This document shows, piece by piece, positions 51,387-60,066 of a DNA stretch of 64,000 bases. Source of the DNA: Actinomycetes bacterium (GTDB lineage: Bacteria > Actinomycetota > Acidimicrobiia > Spongiisociales > JAHEDJ01); contig JAHEDK010000006.1 of NCBI GenBank assembly GCA_024641245.1, forward strand, positions 38,921 through 102,920. Direction: 5' to 3'. The notes below the pieces were generated by a model. It made no database searches, had not been told where the DNA came from, and was given only the letters and a program-made list of their open reading frames with translations. The stretch's first letter is position 1. The number at the start of each line of letters is the position of its first letter. The position numbers and the translations under genes were made by a program.

Positions 51387-53189
51387 ATGGGCGGATACCA
51401 TCACCTGAACGTGGAGCCCCACACGAGCACCGATCGCCTGCCATACGCGCGATTCGACGACCTGAGACCGCACCGCCGTCGCTCATTCGAGCTGTCGGAT
51501 GCGGACCACCTGCTCGTCGCCGGTTCTGCCGGCGAGGTGGCAGATGTGCTTTACGCCGCTGAGGCGGCAGTTGAGCGTGGGAACTGGGTGGCCGGATTCG
51601 TGTCGTATGAAGCCGCTCCCGGTTTGGATCCGACACTTCAGGTGGTGTCCTCACCGGCCACCGAATTCGACGGGCTTCCGGCTGCCTGGTTCGCCGTTTT
51701 CCCGCACCGGTCTCCAACGAGGGTCGCGCCCACGGCCGGCTACACGCTGGGTGCCTGGACCGCCGCGGTCGACGAAAGCGGTCACGGCGACGCCGTCGAT
51801 CAGATCAGGGAACTCATCCGGTTGGGCGAGACGTATCAGGTGAACTACACCTTCGGGTTGTCGTCACCATTCTCCGGTAGCGCCCGGTCGTTGTACCTCG
51901 ACCTCACGGCGTCGCAAGCCTGTGGCTATGGAGCCTTCATCGACGCGGGCCGCTGGCAGATTGCGTCGGCTTCGCCCGAGTTGTTCTTCGAGTGGATCGA
52001 TGGTCGGATCACGTGCCGTCCCATGAAGGGCACTGCTCGGCGCGGACTGGTGACCCCCGACGACGAAAGGCGCCGTCTTGCTCTTCTCGCCTCCGAGAAG
52101 GATCGGGCCGAGAACGTCATGATCGTGGACATGGTCCGCAACGATCTGGGCAGGTTCGCCGCGGTCGGATCGGTCGATACCCCCTCCCTCTTCACCGCCG
52201 AGAAGTACGACACTCTGTGGCAGCTCACCTCAACCGTCACGGCGGCGACGGAACCCGGCACCTCGCTCCTCGCAGTGTTTCGAGCTCTGTTCCCGAGTGC
52301 CTCCATCACCGGGGCTCCGAAAGTGGCGGCGATGGGCATCATCCGGACACTTGAACACCGGCCGCGCGGGGTGTATTGCGGGACCATTGGTTTCGGTGGT
52401 CCCGGTGTCGATGGTCGGCCGGAATGGGCTTTCAATGTGGCCATTCGGACCGTCGTCGTCGACGTTGAGGATGGAATCGCACACTATGGGACCGGCGGTG
52501 GTATCACGATCGATTCGACCGCCGGGGGTGAGTATCGTGAGGCGCTCCTCAAAGCTGAGATTCTTGCCAGACGGACCGCAGACTTCCGACTTCTCGAGAC
52601 GATGGTGTGGCGACCGGGGTCTGGGGTCTGGTTGCTGGATCGTCATCTCGATCGTGTGATGGAGTCCGCCCGGTATTTCGACATTCCGGTCGACGCCTCG
52701 ACCGTGGAGACGGCGATCAAAGCGACCACCGAGAGGTTGACGGCGGCGTCGATCGTACGCCTCTTCGTTGATCGGACCGGGGGGACGGTGGTCGAGGTTG
52801 GCCCGCTGCCGCCCTCAGACGTTGTGGTGCGGTTGGTGCTGGACGACCGTTCTGTTGATCGTTTGGATCCACTTCTCTATCACAAGACCACGAATCGCCG
52901 AGTGTACGAGGCCGCCCTCGACCGAAATCCGGAGGCGCCCGACGTCGTCTTGTGGAACGAAGCGGGCGAGATCACAGAGACGACGGTCGGCAACCTGGCG
53001 GTATTGCTCGACGGTGAGTGGTGGACGCCGCCGATCACGTCCGGCTGCCTGCCGGGTACCTATCGGGCCGAGCTGCTCGACAAACGTCGGATTCGCGAGC
53101 GAGCGATCCTGGTCGATGAGTTGCGCGCCGCCGACTCGATTGCCCGGATCAACTCGGTACGCGGCTGGGAAGCGGCAGTTCTGATGTAA
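51387..53189 (+). CDS. pabBC: Aminodeoxychorismate synthase component I fused to 4-amino-4-deoxychorismate lyase (PabB-PabC)
   Basis: The protein is 600 residues. Residues about 100-395 are a chorismate-binding enzyme: GETYQVNYTF, SPELFFEW, MKGTARRG, EKDRAENVMIVDMVRNDLGR, SITGAPKVAAM and GGGITIDSTAGGEY. The C-terminal about 190 residues are a class IV PLP enzyme with the Schiff-base Lys in LLYHKTTNRRVYEAAL and NEAGEITETTVGNLAV. The fusion would carry out both steps to p-aminobenzoate for folate, given a glutaminase partner. Start is uncertain: ATG 51387 and GTG 51411 are both possible. Confidence 0.93.
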   Translation: MGGYHHLNVEPHTSTDRLPYARFDDLRPHRRRSFELSDADHLLVAGSAGEVADVLYAAEAAVERGNWVAGFVSYEAAPGLDPTLQVVSSPATEFDGLPAAWFAVFPHRSPTRVAPTAGYTLGAWTAAVDESGHGDAVDQIRELIRLGETYQVNYTFGLSSPFSGSARSLYLDLTASQACGYGAFIDAGRWQIASASPELFFEWIDGRITCRPMKGTARRGLVTPDDERRRLALLASEKDRAENVMIVDMVRNDLGRFAAVGSVDTPSLFTAEKYDTLWQLTSTVTAATEPGTSLLAVFRALFPSASITGAPKVAAMGIIRTLEHRPRGVYCGTIGFGGPGVDGRPEWAFNVAIRTVVVDVEDGIAHYGTGGGITIDSTAGGEYREALLKAEILARRTADFRLLETMVWRPGSGVWLLDRHLDRVMESARYFDIPVDASTVETAIKATTERLTAASIVRLFVDRTGGTVVEVGPLPPSDVVVRLVLDDRSVDRLDPLLYHKTTNRRVYEAALDRNPEAPDVVLWNEAGEITETTVGNLAVLLDGEWWTPPITSGCLPGTYRAELLDKRRIRERAILVDELRAADSIARINSVRGWEAAVLM

Positions 53190-53232
53190 GACGCCCATGA
53201 GTCCGTTCGCTCAGTTGCCCCCTCTGCCTCGT

Positions 53233-53273
53233 GGACTCGGCATCTCCCCCACCTGCGGTGGTGCAGAAACGCG
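53233..53273. repeat. 40-bp dispersed element, copy 2
   Basis: GGACTCGGCATCTCCCCC at one end and CAGAAACGCG at the other match copy 1 at 31964-32003. The centre can form CCACC-TGC-GGTGG. It runs directly into the heptamer repeats that follow. Confidence 0.65.
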
Positions 53274-53326
53274 ACCAGCGACCAGCGACTCGCGACTAGC
53301 AACTCGCGACTAGCAACTCGAGACTA
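53271..53326 (-). repeat. Heptamer repeats ending in the cyclophilin stop codon
   Basis: Eight units in sevens: GCGACCA twice, GCGACTC, GCGACTA, GCAACTC, GCGACTA, GCAACTC, GAGACTA. The last unit contains the stop codon of the cyclophilin gene (TAG on the minus strand), so the repeat begins exactly at the gene end. Confidence 0.85.
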
Positions 53327-54199
53327 CGACCCCGGCGAGATCTCGATCTCGATCCGCTCGATGAACAGGCCTTGCATCGGAACGCTCATCTCACTGCCGC
53401 GCAGGGCCTTCGGGACTGACTCGATGGCGGCCATCGTCTCGTCCGAGTCGACCGTCGCGCCGAAGACCGAATAGCTCGGACTCAGCGGGTAGTCATCGAA
53501 CATGATGAAGAACTGGCTTCCCGAGGTCCCGGGTGCTCCTGAGTTGGCCATCGCCAGTGTCCCCTTTGGATAAGGCGATACAGCAGCATTCAGCTCGTCG
53601 GGCAGAGAGTATCCGGGGTCGCCCGTGCCGGTGGCGGTCTGATCGCCGCCCTGCAACATGAACCCCTCGGCGATCCGGTGAAAGGCCGTCCCGTCGTAGT
53701 AGCCCTGGCGGGCCAGGAACACGAATGAGTTGACCGTTTCTGGTGCCGACGCCGGATCGAGGTCGAGGACAATGTCACCGCACGAGGTGACGATGGTGGC
53801 GACTACCTGATCATCCGGACCGATGCCCTGGTCTTCCGGTGCTGCGAAGGTCATCGGCGCGGCGGGATCGGGGAGGGTACCTCCGCAGGCGACGGGGAGG
53901 GTCCGGTAGTCATCGTATGAAGCTGGGACCGACGCGCTCTCAACCGTGGTGCTCGTGGCGTCCGGCGCTTGGGTGGTCGGTGTCGTGTCGTCTGCCGGAG
54001 CCACCGTCGTGTCGGTGGTCGTTTCGTCGTTGCCGCCCCGGAGCAGCGTGTTGACACCGAGGGCGACGATCACGATGACAAAGAGGACTACAACCTGGAT
54101 GATGCGGCGGCGCAGCGCCTTGGCACGAGCCGCCTTCCGCTCTGCTTCGAGCTTCCTCTGACGGTTCTCTCTCTGGCGATTGCGTTTGTCCTGACTCAC
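53324..54199 (-). CDS. Membrane-anchored cyclophilin-type peptidyl-prolyl isomerase
   Basis: A 291-residue protein. It has a highly basic cytoplasmic start (RQRENRQRKLEAERKAARAK), one membrane helix (about 31-51), a Thr-rich linker and a cyclophilin domain (about 125-290). The domain shows SAPETVNSFVFLARQGYYDG, FHRIAEGFMLQGGD, GTLAMANSGAPGTSGSQFFI and YSVFGATVD. It should assist folding of exported proteins. The basic KRxxRQREN start resembles the actinobacterial cyclophilin B group. The 3' end is embedded in a heptamer repeat. Confidence 0.93.
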   Translation of the reverse strand: MSQDKRNRQRENRQRKLEAERKAARAKALRRRIIQVVVLFVIVIVALGVNTLLRGGNDETTTDTTVAPADDTTPTTQAPDATSTTVESASVPASYDDYRTLPVACGGTLPDPAAPMTFAAPEDQGIGPDDQVVATIVTSCGDIVLDLDPASAPETVNSFVFLARQGYYDGTAFHRIAEGFMLQGGDQTATGTGDPGYSLPDELNAAVSPYPKGTLAMANSGAPGTSGSQFFIMFDDYPLSPSYSVFGATVDSDETMAAIESVPKALRGSEMSVPMQGLFIERIEIEISPGS

Positions 54200-54278
54200 G
54201 GACCGGAACTATAGGCGCGTCGGAAGACGTTGAAGTCACCGGTACACTCGTTGTTCGACATCAACCAGGAGTGGCCGT

Positions 54279-55511
54279 ATGGCCTTGATAGTCCAGAAAT
54301 ATGGAGGCACGTCGGTAGCCGACGCAGATCGGCTCAAACGAGTAGCCCACCGCATTGCGGATACGCGACGCGAGGGTAACCAGGTGCTCGTTGTCGTGTC
54401 AGCGATGGGAAAGACGACGGATGATCTCATCGCGCTGGCCGACCAGGTGAGTTCCAATCCACCCGCCCGTGAGATGGACATGCTGCTCACGGCCGGTGAG
54501 CGCATCTCGATGGCACTGCTGGCCATGGCGATCCACGCGGAGGGCCTGGAGGCGGTCAGCTTCACGGGCTCGCAGGCCGGTATCTTGACCAGTGAGGCGC
54601 ATGGCGAGGCGAAGATCGAAGAGATTCGCGGATTCCGCGTTCAGGAGTCTCTCGACGAAGGCAAAGTGGTCATCGTGGCCGGGTTCCAGGGCGTGTCACC
54701 CAGAACCAAGGAGGTGACAACCCTGGGTCGTGGTGGTTCAGACGCCTCTGCGGTGGCACTGGCCGCGGCGTTCGGCGCCGACGTCTGCGAAATCTGTACC
54801 GATGTGGATGGTGTCTTCACTGCCGACCCCAGAATCGTTCCCAACGCTAGAAAACTCGATGAAATCTCAACCGAGGAGATGCTCGAACTCGCCGCGGCCG
54901 GAGCAGGCGTGCTCATGGCCAGGTCTGTGGAGTTCGGCCGTCGCTTCAACATCCCGATCCACGTCAGGTCGTCGTTCCACGACGCTCCCGGGACGTGGGT
55001 GAAGGAGAAAACCATGGAAGAAGCCATTATCAGCGGGATCGCCCACGACACGTCCGAGGCAAAGATCACCGTTCACGGAGTTCCGGATCGACCGGGGATC
55101 GCCGCCACCCTCTTCGAGCAGATGGCCGGTCATCAGGTCAACGTCGACATGATCGTGCAAAACGTGTCCATCGATGGTTCCACCGATATCAGCTTCACGG
55201 TCCCCCGGTCGACATCGGCGACGGCCCTCGAGGTCACGGAGCAGCTTGCTTCTGAGATAGGTGCCGCCGGGGTCGATATCGACACCGATATTGCCAAGGT
55301 CTCGCTGGTGGGGGCCGGAATGAAGTCGCACCCCGGCGTAGCCGCCCGGGTATTTCGGGCACTCAGCGATTCGGACATCAACATCGAAATGATCTCGACC
55401 TCGACTATCCGCATTTCTTGTGTAGTCCGGTCGGATCGCGTTGAAGACGCCGTTCGCTCGCTGCACGCGGCCTTCGAAGCCGAGTTGGTCGGGGAGGAAG
55501 CGGATGTCTAG
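54279..55511 (+). CDS. lysC: Aspartate kinase
   Basis: A 410-residue aspartokinase. N-terminal [19 protein letters not shown], then [38 protein letters not shown] and two C-terminal ACT domains (about 265-405; [17 protein letters not shown] and [20 protein letters not shown]) expected to bind Lys/Thr for feedback control. It starts the aspartate pathway to lysine, threonine and methionine. The downstream asd gene overlaps by 8 bases. An internal start producing a separate regulatory subunit, as in corynebacteria, is possible but not examined further. Confidence 0.96.
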   Translation: MALIVQKYGGTSVADADRLKRVAHRIADTRREGNQVLVVVSAMGKTTDDLIALADQVSSNPPAREMDMLLTAGERISMALLAMAIHAEGLEAVSFTGSQAGILTSEAHGEAKIEEIRGFRVQESLDEGKVVIVAGFQGVSPRTKEVTTLGRGGSDASAVALAAAFGADVCEICTDVDGVFTADPRIVPNARKLDEISTEEMLELAAAGAGVLMARSVEFGRRFNIPIHVRSSFHDAPGTWVKEKTMEEAIISGIAHDTSEAKITVHGVPDRPGIAATLFEQMAGHQVNVDMIVQNVSIDGSTDISFTVPRSTSATALEVTEQLASEIGAAGVDIDTDIAKVSLVGAGMKSHPGVAARVFRALSDSDINIEMISTSTIRISCVVRSDRVEDAVRSLHAAFEAELVGEEADV

Positions 55512-56514
55512 CAAGAACGTTGCAGTTGCAGGGGCCACCGGAGCAGTCGGTAGGGCGATGCTCTCGATTCTCACCGAGAGGAGTTTCCCGGTAGGGGAGT
55601 TGCGTCTGCTGGCGTCGGCGCGTTCTGCCGGGCAGAAAATCGAAACTGCTTGGGGCGAGGTCGAGGTTGAGGACCTCGCTCTTGCCGATCCGACCGGCAT
55701 CGACATCGCCTTGTTCTCGGCCGGTGGAGGCCGGTCGCGCCAGTTCGCTCCTACCTTTGCTGCGGCAGGGGCGGTGGTGATCGACAACTCGTCGGCCTTT
55801 CGGATGGACGAGCAGGTGCCGCTGGTCGTGGCCGGTGTCAACGATCACGCTGCGATCACTCACCATGGGATCATCGCCAACCCCAACTGCACCACCATGA
55901 CCATGCTGATGGGCGTTGCTCCGTTGCACCGTGCCGCAGGTCTCAAACGTTTGGTTGCCTCTTCCTATCAGGCCGTCTCGGGCTCGGGAAAGACGGGTAT
56001 CGACGAGTTGTCACGGCAGACCCGACAACTCCAGGAAAACGAAGCGGCGCTCAACGACGGCACATGGATCGACCCCGGTGGGGCCGTATACGCGCGCCCG
56101 ATCGCCTTCAACGTCCTGCCCCTGATCGGCGAAGCCGATCCGCACGGGTATACGGATGAAGAGTTGAAACTTCTCAACGAGACCCGGAAGATTCTCGAGG
56201 CGCCCTCGATCCAGGCCGAATCGACGTGCGTGCGGGTTCCGGTCATGACCGGTCACGGCACTTCGGTCGCGTTGTGGTTCGATCGCCCGGTGGCGCCCCA
56301 GGAGGCTGCGGAGATCATCAACGCCGCGCCGGGCGTTCAGGTGTGGCTGGACAAGGTGCCGACGCCACTCGACGCGGCGGGGATCGACGACGTGCTGGTT
56401 GGGCGAATCCGCCCAACGCTCGATGGGACCGGTGGCCTCAACCTCTGGACGGTCGGTGACAATCTCCGCAAGGGCGCTGCTCTGAACGCAGTCCAGATCG
56501 CCGAACTTCTTTAG
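55504..56514 (+). CDS. asd: Aspartate-semialdehyde dehydrogenase
   Basis: A 336-residue enzyme. NADP-binding start [20 protein letters not shown], catalytic Cys in [14 protein letters not shown], substrate-binding Arg/His region [18 protein letters not shown] and the [14 protein letters not shown] loop. It reduces aspartyl phosphate to the semialdehyde. ATG 55504 overlaps the lysC stop; an earlier in-frame ATG lies inside lysC and is not used. The 3' spacer contains heptamer repeats. Confidence 0.96.
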   Translation: MSSKNVAVAGATGAVGRAMLSILTERSFPVGELRLLASARSAGQKIETAWGEVEVEDLALADPTGIDIALFSAGGGRSRQFAPTFAAAGAVVIDNSSAFRMDEQVPLVVAGVNDHAAITHHGIIANPNCTTMTMLMGVAPLHRAAGLKRLVASSYQAVSGSGKTGIDELSRQTRQLQENEAALNDGTWIDPGGAVYARPIAFNVLPLIGEADPHGYTDEELKLLNETRKILEAPSIQAESTCVRVPVMTGHGTSVALWFDRPVAPQEAAEIINAAPGVQVWLDKVPTPLDAAGIDDVLVGRIRPTLDGTGGLNLWTVGDNLRKGAALNAVQIAELL

Positions 56515-56557
56515 AAGAGGGATGCGCTTTCGTCGGGGACGGTCTCCGCGGCGAGGA

Positions 56558-56650
56558 GGTTCTGAGTTGTAGGTTCTGGGTCTTAGGGGCGCACGGCCGC
56601 CCGGTTTGTGCAGCCGGTGGGTTACCCAGACCTTAGAACCTAGGACCTCT
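56558..56650. repeat. Oppositely oriented heptamer blocks between convergent genes
   Basis: Block A (56558-56585) reads GGTTCTG, AGTTGTA, GGTTCTG, GGTCTTA after asd. Block B (56625-56650) reads CCCAGAC, CTTAGAA, CCTAGGA, CCTCT and is the reverse-strand version, placed after the convergent CAP-like gene. Parts of the two can pair (TAGGTTCT with AGAACCTA), with a GC-rich segment between. Confidence 0.8.
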
Positions 56651-57274
56651 TCAAATGATGCAGAAGCCTTCGCTCATGTCACCTTCGGGTGATTCGCCCG
56701 TGATGAGCGGGCACAACTCCCGATCGACGGGGTCGAGTTCCAACCATGTCAGAGCGGGGATTGGCTCGACCGGGGTGGCGGTCGCCGGCGTCGGGACAGG
56801 TTGCGGTGGGGTCGTCACTGTTGTCGTTGTCACGGGAACCGCAGTCGTAGGAGTGGGGGCGGGCGGGACACCGCCTTCGCAGAAGACGACCGAGACATAG
56901 AGGTAACCGTCGGCACCGCGCGTCTGGCCGGTTCCCATCGAGGTCCAGCTGCCGGCGGTGATGAGCGACCAGTGGGAACCGCTGGCGGCGAACTCCTCGA
57001 AGATCCGACCGACGTTGGGACCCACGCCGACCACCTCTCCAACGGAGTCGCAGATTCCGAGAAGTGGGTTGAGATCCGCATGGAACGGGTTCTCGGCGGC
57101 GGCCTGCGCTCGGGCGGAGGCGACGGCTATTGATTCGGCCTCGCTGAGTATCGAAAGGGCACTGCCGCGTGCCGAAGTGACCGCTGAGTCGAGATCATCG
57201 GCGACCGCCGGGAGAGCAATCGAGAAGATGAGAATAGCCGCGATGAAGGAAATAAATGGATACCGGGGTTTCAC
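56651..57274 (-). CDS. Secreted CAP (SCP/PR1)-like protein, shortened
   Basis: A 207-residue protein. A signal peptide (KPRYPFISFIAAILIFSIAL, then PAVADD) is followed by a region resembling the C-terminal half of a CAP domain: AENPFHADLNPLLGIC, EVVGVGPNVGRIFEEFAASGSHW and SWTSMGTGQTRGADGYLYVSVVFC. The first His and a Glu of the usual CAP cavity appear displaced or absent. A Thr/Pro-rich linker of about 45 residues leads to a Cys-containing tail (RELCPLITG, SEGFCII). The CAP call is based on motif shape and is moderate. Function is unknown; such proteins often act at the surface. Confidence 0.65.
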   Translation of the reverse strand: MKPRYPFISFIAAILIFSIALPAVADDLDSAVTSARGSALSILSEAESIAVASARAQAAAENPFHADLNPLLGICDSVGEVVGVGPNVGRIFEEFAASGSHWSLITAGSWTSMGTGQTRGADGYLYVSVVFCEGGVPPAPTPTTAVPVTTTTVTTPPQPVPTPATATPVEPIPALTWLELDPVDRELCPLITGESPEGDMSEGFCII

Positions 57275-57311
57275 GCCGGGAGCCTAAGAGCACCGTCCTG
57301 TGACCGCCAAC

Positions 57312-57593
57312 TCACGCACAGTGGCAAGGCACCGAGGTGCATTTTGGGCAGCCATGGGAATACCGGTCGAGCGCGGTCTCCAGGTCGACTCCGGCCTGGT
57401 TCGCCAGCGAGAAGGTCCAGGCCAGCACATCCGCGAACTCGTGCTGCTGATCCGCTTGGCTCCCTTTGCGAAGCGACTGAGCGAGTTCGCCCACTTCTTC
57501 GGTCAACCAGGCGAGCGAAGCTGGAACACCACGGGCGCGATCTCGCCCGCCGTATGTGTCTTCCATGATCTGTTGGAACTCGCTGATCTGCAT
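57312..57593 (-). CDS. MazG-like nucleotide pyrophosphohydrolase
   Basis: A 93-residue protein of the all-alpha NTP pyrophosphatase superfamily. The metal motif is LAWLTEEVGELAQSLRKG (ExxE) with the second helix HEFADVLAWTFSLANQAGVDLE (ExxD). It ends with a Cys-rich tail HGCPKCTSVPCHCA, which may bind a metal. It would hydrolyse non-canonical or excess (d)NTPs. The start is ATG 57593, giving the normal family length; upstream in-frame codons look non-coding. Confidence 0.87.
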   Translation of the reverse strand: MQISEFQQIMEDTYGGRDRARGVPASLAWLTEEVGELAQSLRKGSQADQQHEFADVLAWTFSLANQAGVDLETALDRYSHGCPKCTSVPCHCA

Positions 57594-57789
57594 GTCGCGG
57601 CCTCGGCACTTGGTGGATGGCCGGATGGTAACCAGCTGGTCCGCCGTCGTCCCGGAGTGCTGAACTCGAGAACCCGGGCCGACTCGCCTCAATGACGGAT
57701 ATCAGCTCGACGTACGCACACCCGGCGTGGTCGACGCTCTGACGAACCTGCGTAGGGCCGACTTCTCCGAGTTGAGCCGGGAGCAGGGA

Positions 57790-58635
57790 TCAGGTCACGT
57801 ACCGGAACGACCGGCGGCCATCGACATGGTCGGGGTACCCCATGCTGGGAAACGCGAAGTGACCGCCCGCCAGAAGTGCGTTCTCTTGGTCGGCACGATC
57901 GAAGATCATGTGACGGCTCTTCGTCGACTCGATTGGGTCCATATCGAAGCTGGGATACCAATCCGGCTCCGTGAGCTGCACGGGTTTGTTGGCGGCGTCA
58001 CCGAGGATGTAGGCACTCCGGCCGGCGCTGACCACGGCGAACGACACGTGCCCGGGCGTGTGGCCCGGCGTCGGCACGGCCACCACTTCGGTGGTGGCGG
58101 TGTACTCGCCACTCACGAGTTCCAACCGATCAGCTGCAACGATCGGCGCCAGCACCCGCTCGAAAGCCGGTCCGTTGCTTGGCTTGTCGCCGGGACCGGT
58201 CCAGAAGTCGTACTCCTTCTGCTGGACTACATATCGAGCGTTCGGGAAGGTCAGCTCGGGGGCGTTCTCCTCGCCTCGAGTGTTCCAACCGGTGTGGTCC
58301 CAATGCAAGTGCGTGAAGAGTACGAGATCGATGTCATCCGGGGAAACGCCGGCCCCCTGCATTGCTTCGAGCAGGGATGGGGGTTGCTGGAGATCCAACG
58401 GATTGGGCCATTGGCCGAGCCCGGTGTCGACGAGCAGGTGCTGCCCCTCGCTGCGGATGAGGAAGCAACCGAAGTTGTGGGTCAACAACCCTTCGTCATC
58501 GAGCCACTCGCGATAGGGTCGCCATGCGTCGGTCTCAACGCCTACAAAGAACCCGCCGGGCCGGCGTCCCGTCCACGAATCTTGGAGCGCAATCAGCTCC
58601 GCATCGCCCACCGCTATCTTGTGGAAACGGCTCAA
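57790..58635 (-). CDS. MBL-fold metallohydrolase
   Basis: A 281-residue metallo-beta-lactamase-fold hydrolase with HLHWDHTGWN (HxHxDH), a His in PTPGHTPGHVSF, an Asp in AYILGDAANKP and a final His in LLAGGHFAFPSMGY. The pattern resembles AHL-lactonase/ZipD-like members but no specific substrate can be assigned. The 196 bases between it and the MazG-like gene contain no recognised gene. Confidence 0.9.
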   Translation of the reverse strand: MSRFHKIAVGDAELIALQDSWTGRRPGGFFVGVETDAWRPYREWLDDEGLLTHNFGCFLIRSEGQHLLVDTGLGQWPNPLDLQQPPSLLEAMQGAGVSPDDIDLVLFTHLHWDHTGWNTRGEENAPELTFPNARYVVQQKEYDFWTGPGDKPSNGPAFERVLAPIVAADRLELVSGEYTATTEVVAVPTPGHTPGHVSFAVVSAGRSAYILGDAANKPVQLTEPDWYPSFDMDPIESTKSRHMIFDRADQENALLAGGHFAFPSMGYPDHVDGRRSFRYVT

Positions 58636-58939
58636 CTTCGCCTCCGGAGAGCGCAGCCACCCGACCTTCGAGCGATAGGCTCTCAGCGGTCAGCGTAGTG
58701 ACGTAAACCCGGTCAATACCACTGTGCTGGGATCCATCACCACCGCTCACTACCGTAGAATCTTTCGATGAATCGTGAGGATCTGTTGCTGTTGAGCATG
58801 GTGACGGAGACGCGCCGGCCGAAGTTAACTCCGTCCGGTTGCTACTGGTGACCACGTCGGGTGCCATTCGCACCTCCGTCAAACGTCTATTCGGACGTTC
58901 GGACCCACTCAGTTCGGATCCCGACCAAGGAGTGTCACT
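58636..58939. other. Divergent intergenic region
   Basis: A gap of 304 bases between the leftward MBL gene and the rightward amidohydrolase gene. Near its right end TTCGGA occurs three times within about 30 bases (58889-58920), a possible binding site. A short open frame at 58768-58851 has no ribosome site and is not accepted as a gene. The promoter of the downstream cluster is presumably here. Confidence 0.4.
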
Positions 58940-59947
58940 GTGACGACTGATGTTCATGCCCACTGCATCCCAGAAGAGGTCATGGCGAACCTGGAGAGCC
59001 GGGGCGATCAGTTCGGGATGGAGTTTGTACGCGATGGTGAGCGGCGCCAGGTTGTGGTGGCGGGACGGGTTACCACCGCGCCGCTTCGAGCCGATCTCGT
59101 GGATGTCGACCAACGGCTCGCAACAATGGACAGGGCAGGCATTGATGTACAGATGATCTCGGCCTGGATAGACCTCACTGCCTACGCGCTCGGCGCGGCA
59201 GAAGGTTCCCGATTCTCGAGGATGTACAACGAGGGATTGGCGGGTGTCGCGAAAGAGCATCCGGGCCGGTTCCTTCCTTTGTGCACGGTCCCGCTGCAGG
59301 CACCGCGGGCCGCCGCCGCCGAATTGCGATTTGCAGTCGGTCACCTGGGAATGGCGGGAGTCGAAATCGCGGCGACGGTGGACGGAGCAGAGCTCGACGA
59401 TCGAGATCTCGACACGTTTTGGGAAGTTGCCGCTGAACTGCGTTGCCTCGTGCTCATCCATCCGTACGATCCGTTGGCCGGTCGGAACGTCAAGCGCTAT
59501 TTCCTCGATAACGCGATCGGTCGTCCCGCAGAAACGTCCATCGGCGTTGGCCACATGGTGATGGGAGGCGTTTTCGAGAGATTCCCGGATCTTCGAGTCT
59601 GTGTTGTCCACGGAGGGGGCTTCCTTCCTTACCAGGCGGGTCGTCTCGATCGCGCATATCACTCCAAGCCGGGCCTCGCCGCCGCCAACCTCTCCCGGCC
59701 ACCCAGCGAGTGGCTCAAGAACCTCTACTACGACACCATCACCCATTCCCCGGAAGTGCTGGCTTTCCTGGTCGAGTTTGCCGGCATCGAGCATGTTCTC
59801 CTCGGTACCGACTACCCCTTTGAGATGGGAGACGACGACCCGGTTGCGACCGTTCAGTCCATTCCCGGGCTCACGGAGTCCGATCGAGACCTCATCCTGA
59901 GCGGGAACGTTCGAGGACTCGTCGAGGGCATACGGCGGACAAGCTAG
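58940..59947 (+). CDS. Amidohydrolase-2 family metal-dependent hydrolase/decarboxylase
   Basis: A 335-residue protein of the ACMSD/gamma-resorcylate decarboxylase-like family (PF04909). N-terminal metal motif TTDVHAHCIPEEV, middle His in CLVLIHPYDP, His in VCVVHGGGFLPYQAGR and Asp in HVLLGTDYPFEMGD. Members decarboxylate or hydrolyse aromatic and cyclic acids. GTG start with AAGGAG 9 bases ahead. It heads a rightward series of metabolic genes whose common substrate is unknown. Confidence 0.9.
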   Translation: MTTDVHAHCIPEEVMANLESRGDQFGMEFVRDGERRQVVVAGRVTTAPLRADLVDVDQRLATMDRAGIDVQMISAWIDLTAYALGAAEGSRFSRMYNEGLAGVAKEHPGRFLPLCTVPLQAPRAAAAELRFAVGHLGMAGVEIAATVDGAELDDRDLDTFWEVAAELRCLVLIHPYDPLAGRNVKRYFLDNAIGRPAETSIGVGHMVMGGVFERFPDLRVCVVHGGGFLPYQAGRLDRAYHSKPGLAAANLSRPPSEWLKNLYYDTITHSPEVLAFLVEFAGIEHVLLGTDYPFEMGDDDPVATVQSIPGLTESDRDLILSGNVRGLVEGIRRTS

Positions 59948-59989
59948 CCCCATGTGCCTCGCCAACGAGACTCCCCTTCTGCTCTCCTG

Positions 59990-60008
59990 GATGCACCTAG
60001 GTAGCATC
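59990..60008. promoter_or_regulatory. Inverted repeat before the alcohol dehydrogenase gene
   Basis: GATGC-ACCTAGGT-A-GCATC is a 19-base near-palindrome with a palindromic centre. It lies 59 bases before the dehydrogenase start and 43 after the amidohydrolase stop, a reasonable operator position. No regulator is known. Confidence 0.4.
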
Positions 60009-60066
60009 TTCTCCAATCGTTTGGAGATACGCTGAACAGAGAATTCGTGGTGGAGGTAGTTGTGTC

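Noticed and set aside
58768..58851. 27-codon ORF (MNREDLLLLS...) in the gap before the amidohydrolase
   Set aside because: No ribosome site, no attenuator hairpin following, no codon run suggesting a leader peptide.
58535..60016. 493-residue leftward open frame
   Set aside because: Antisense to the amidohydrolase gene and overlapping the MBL gene start; no recognisable domain, whereas both real genes have intact metal motifs.
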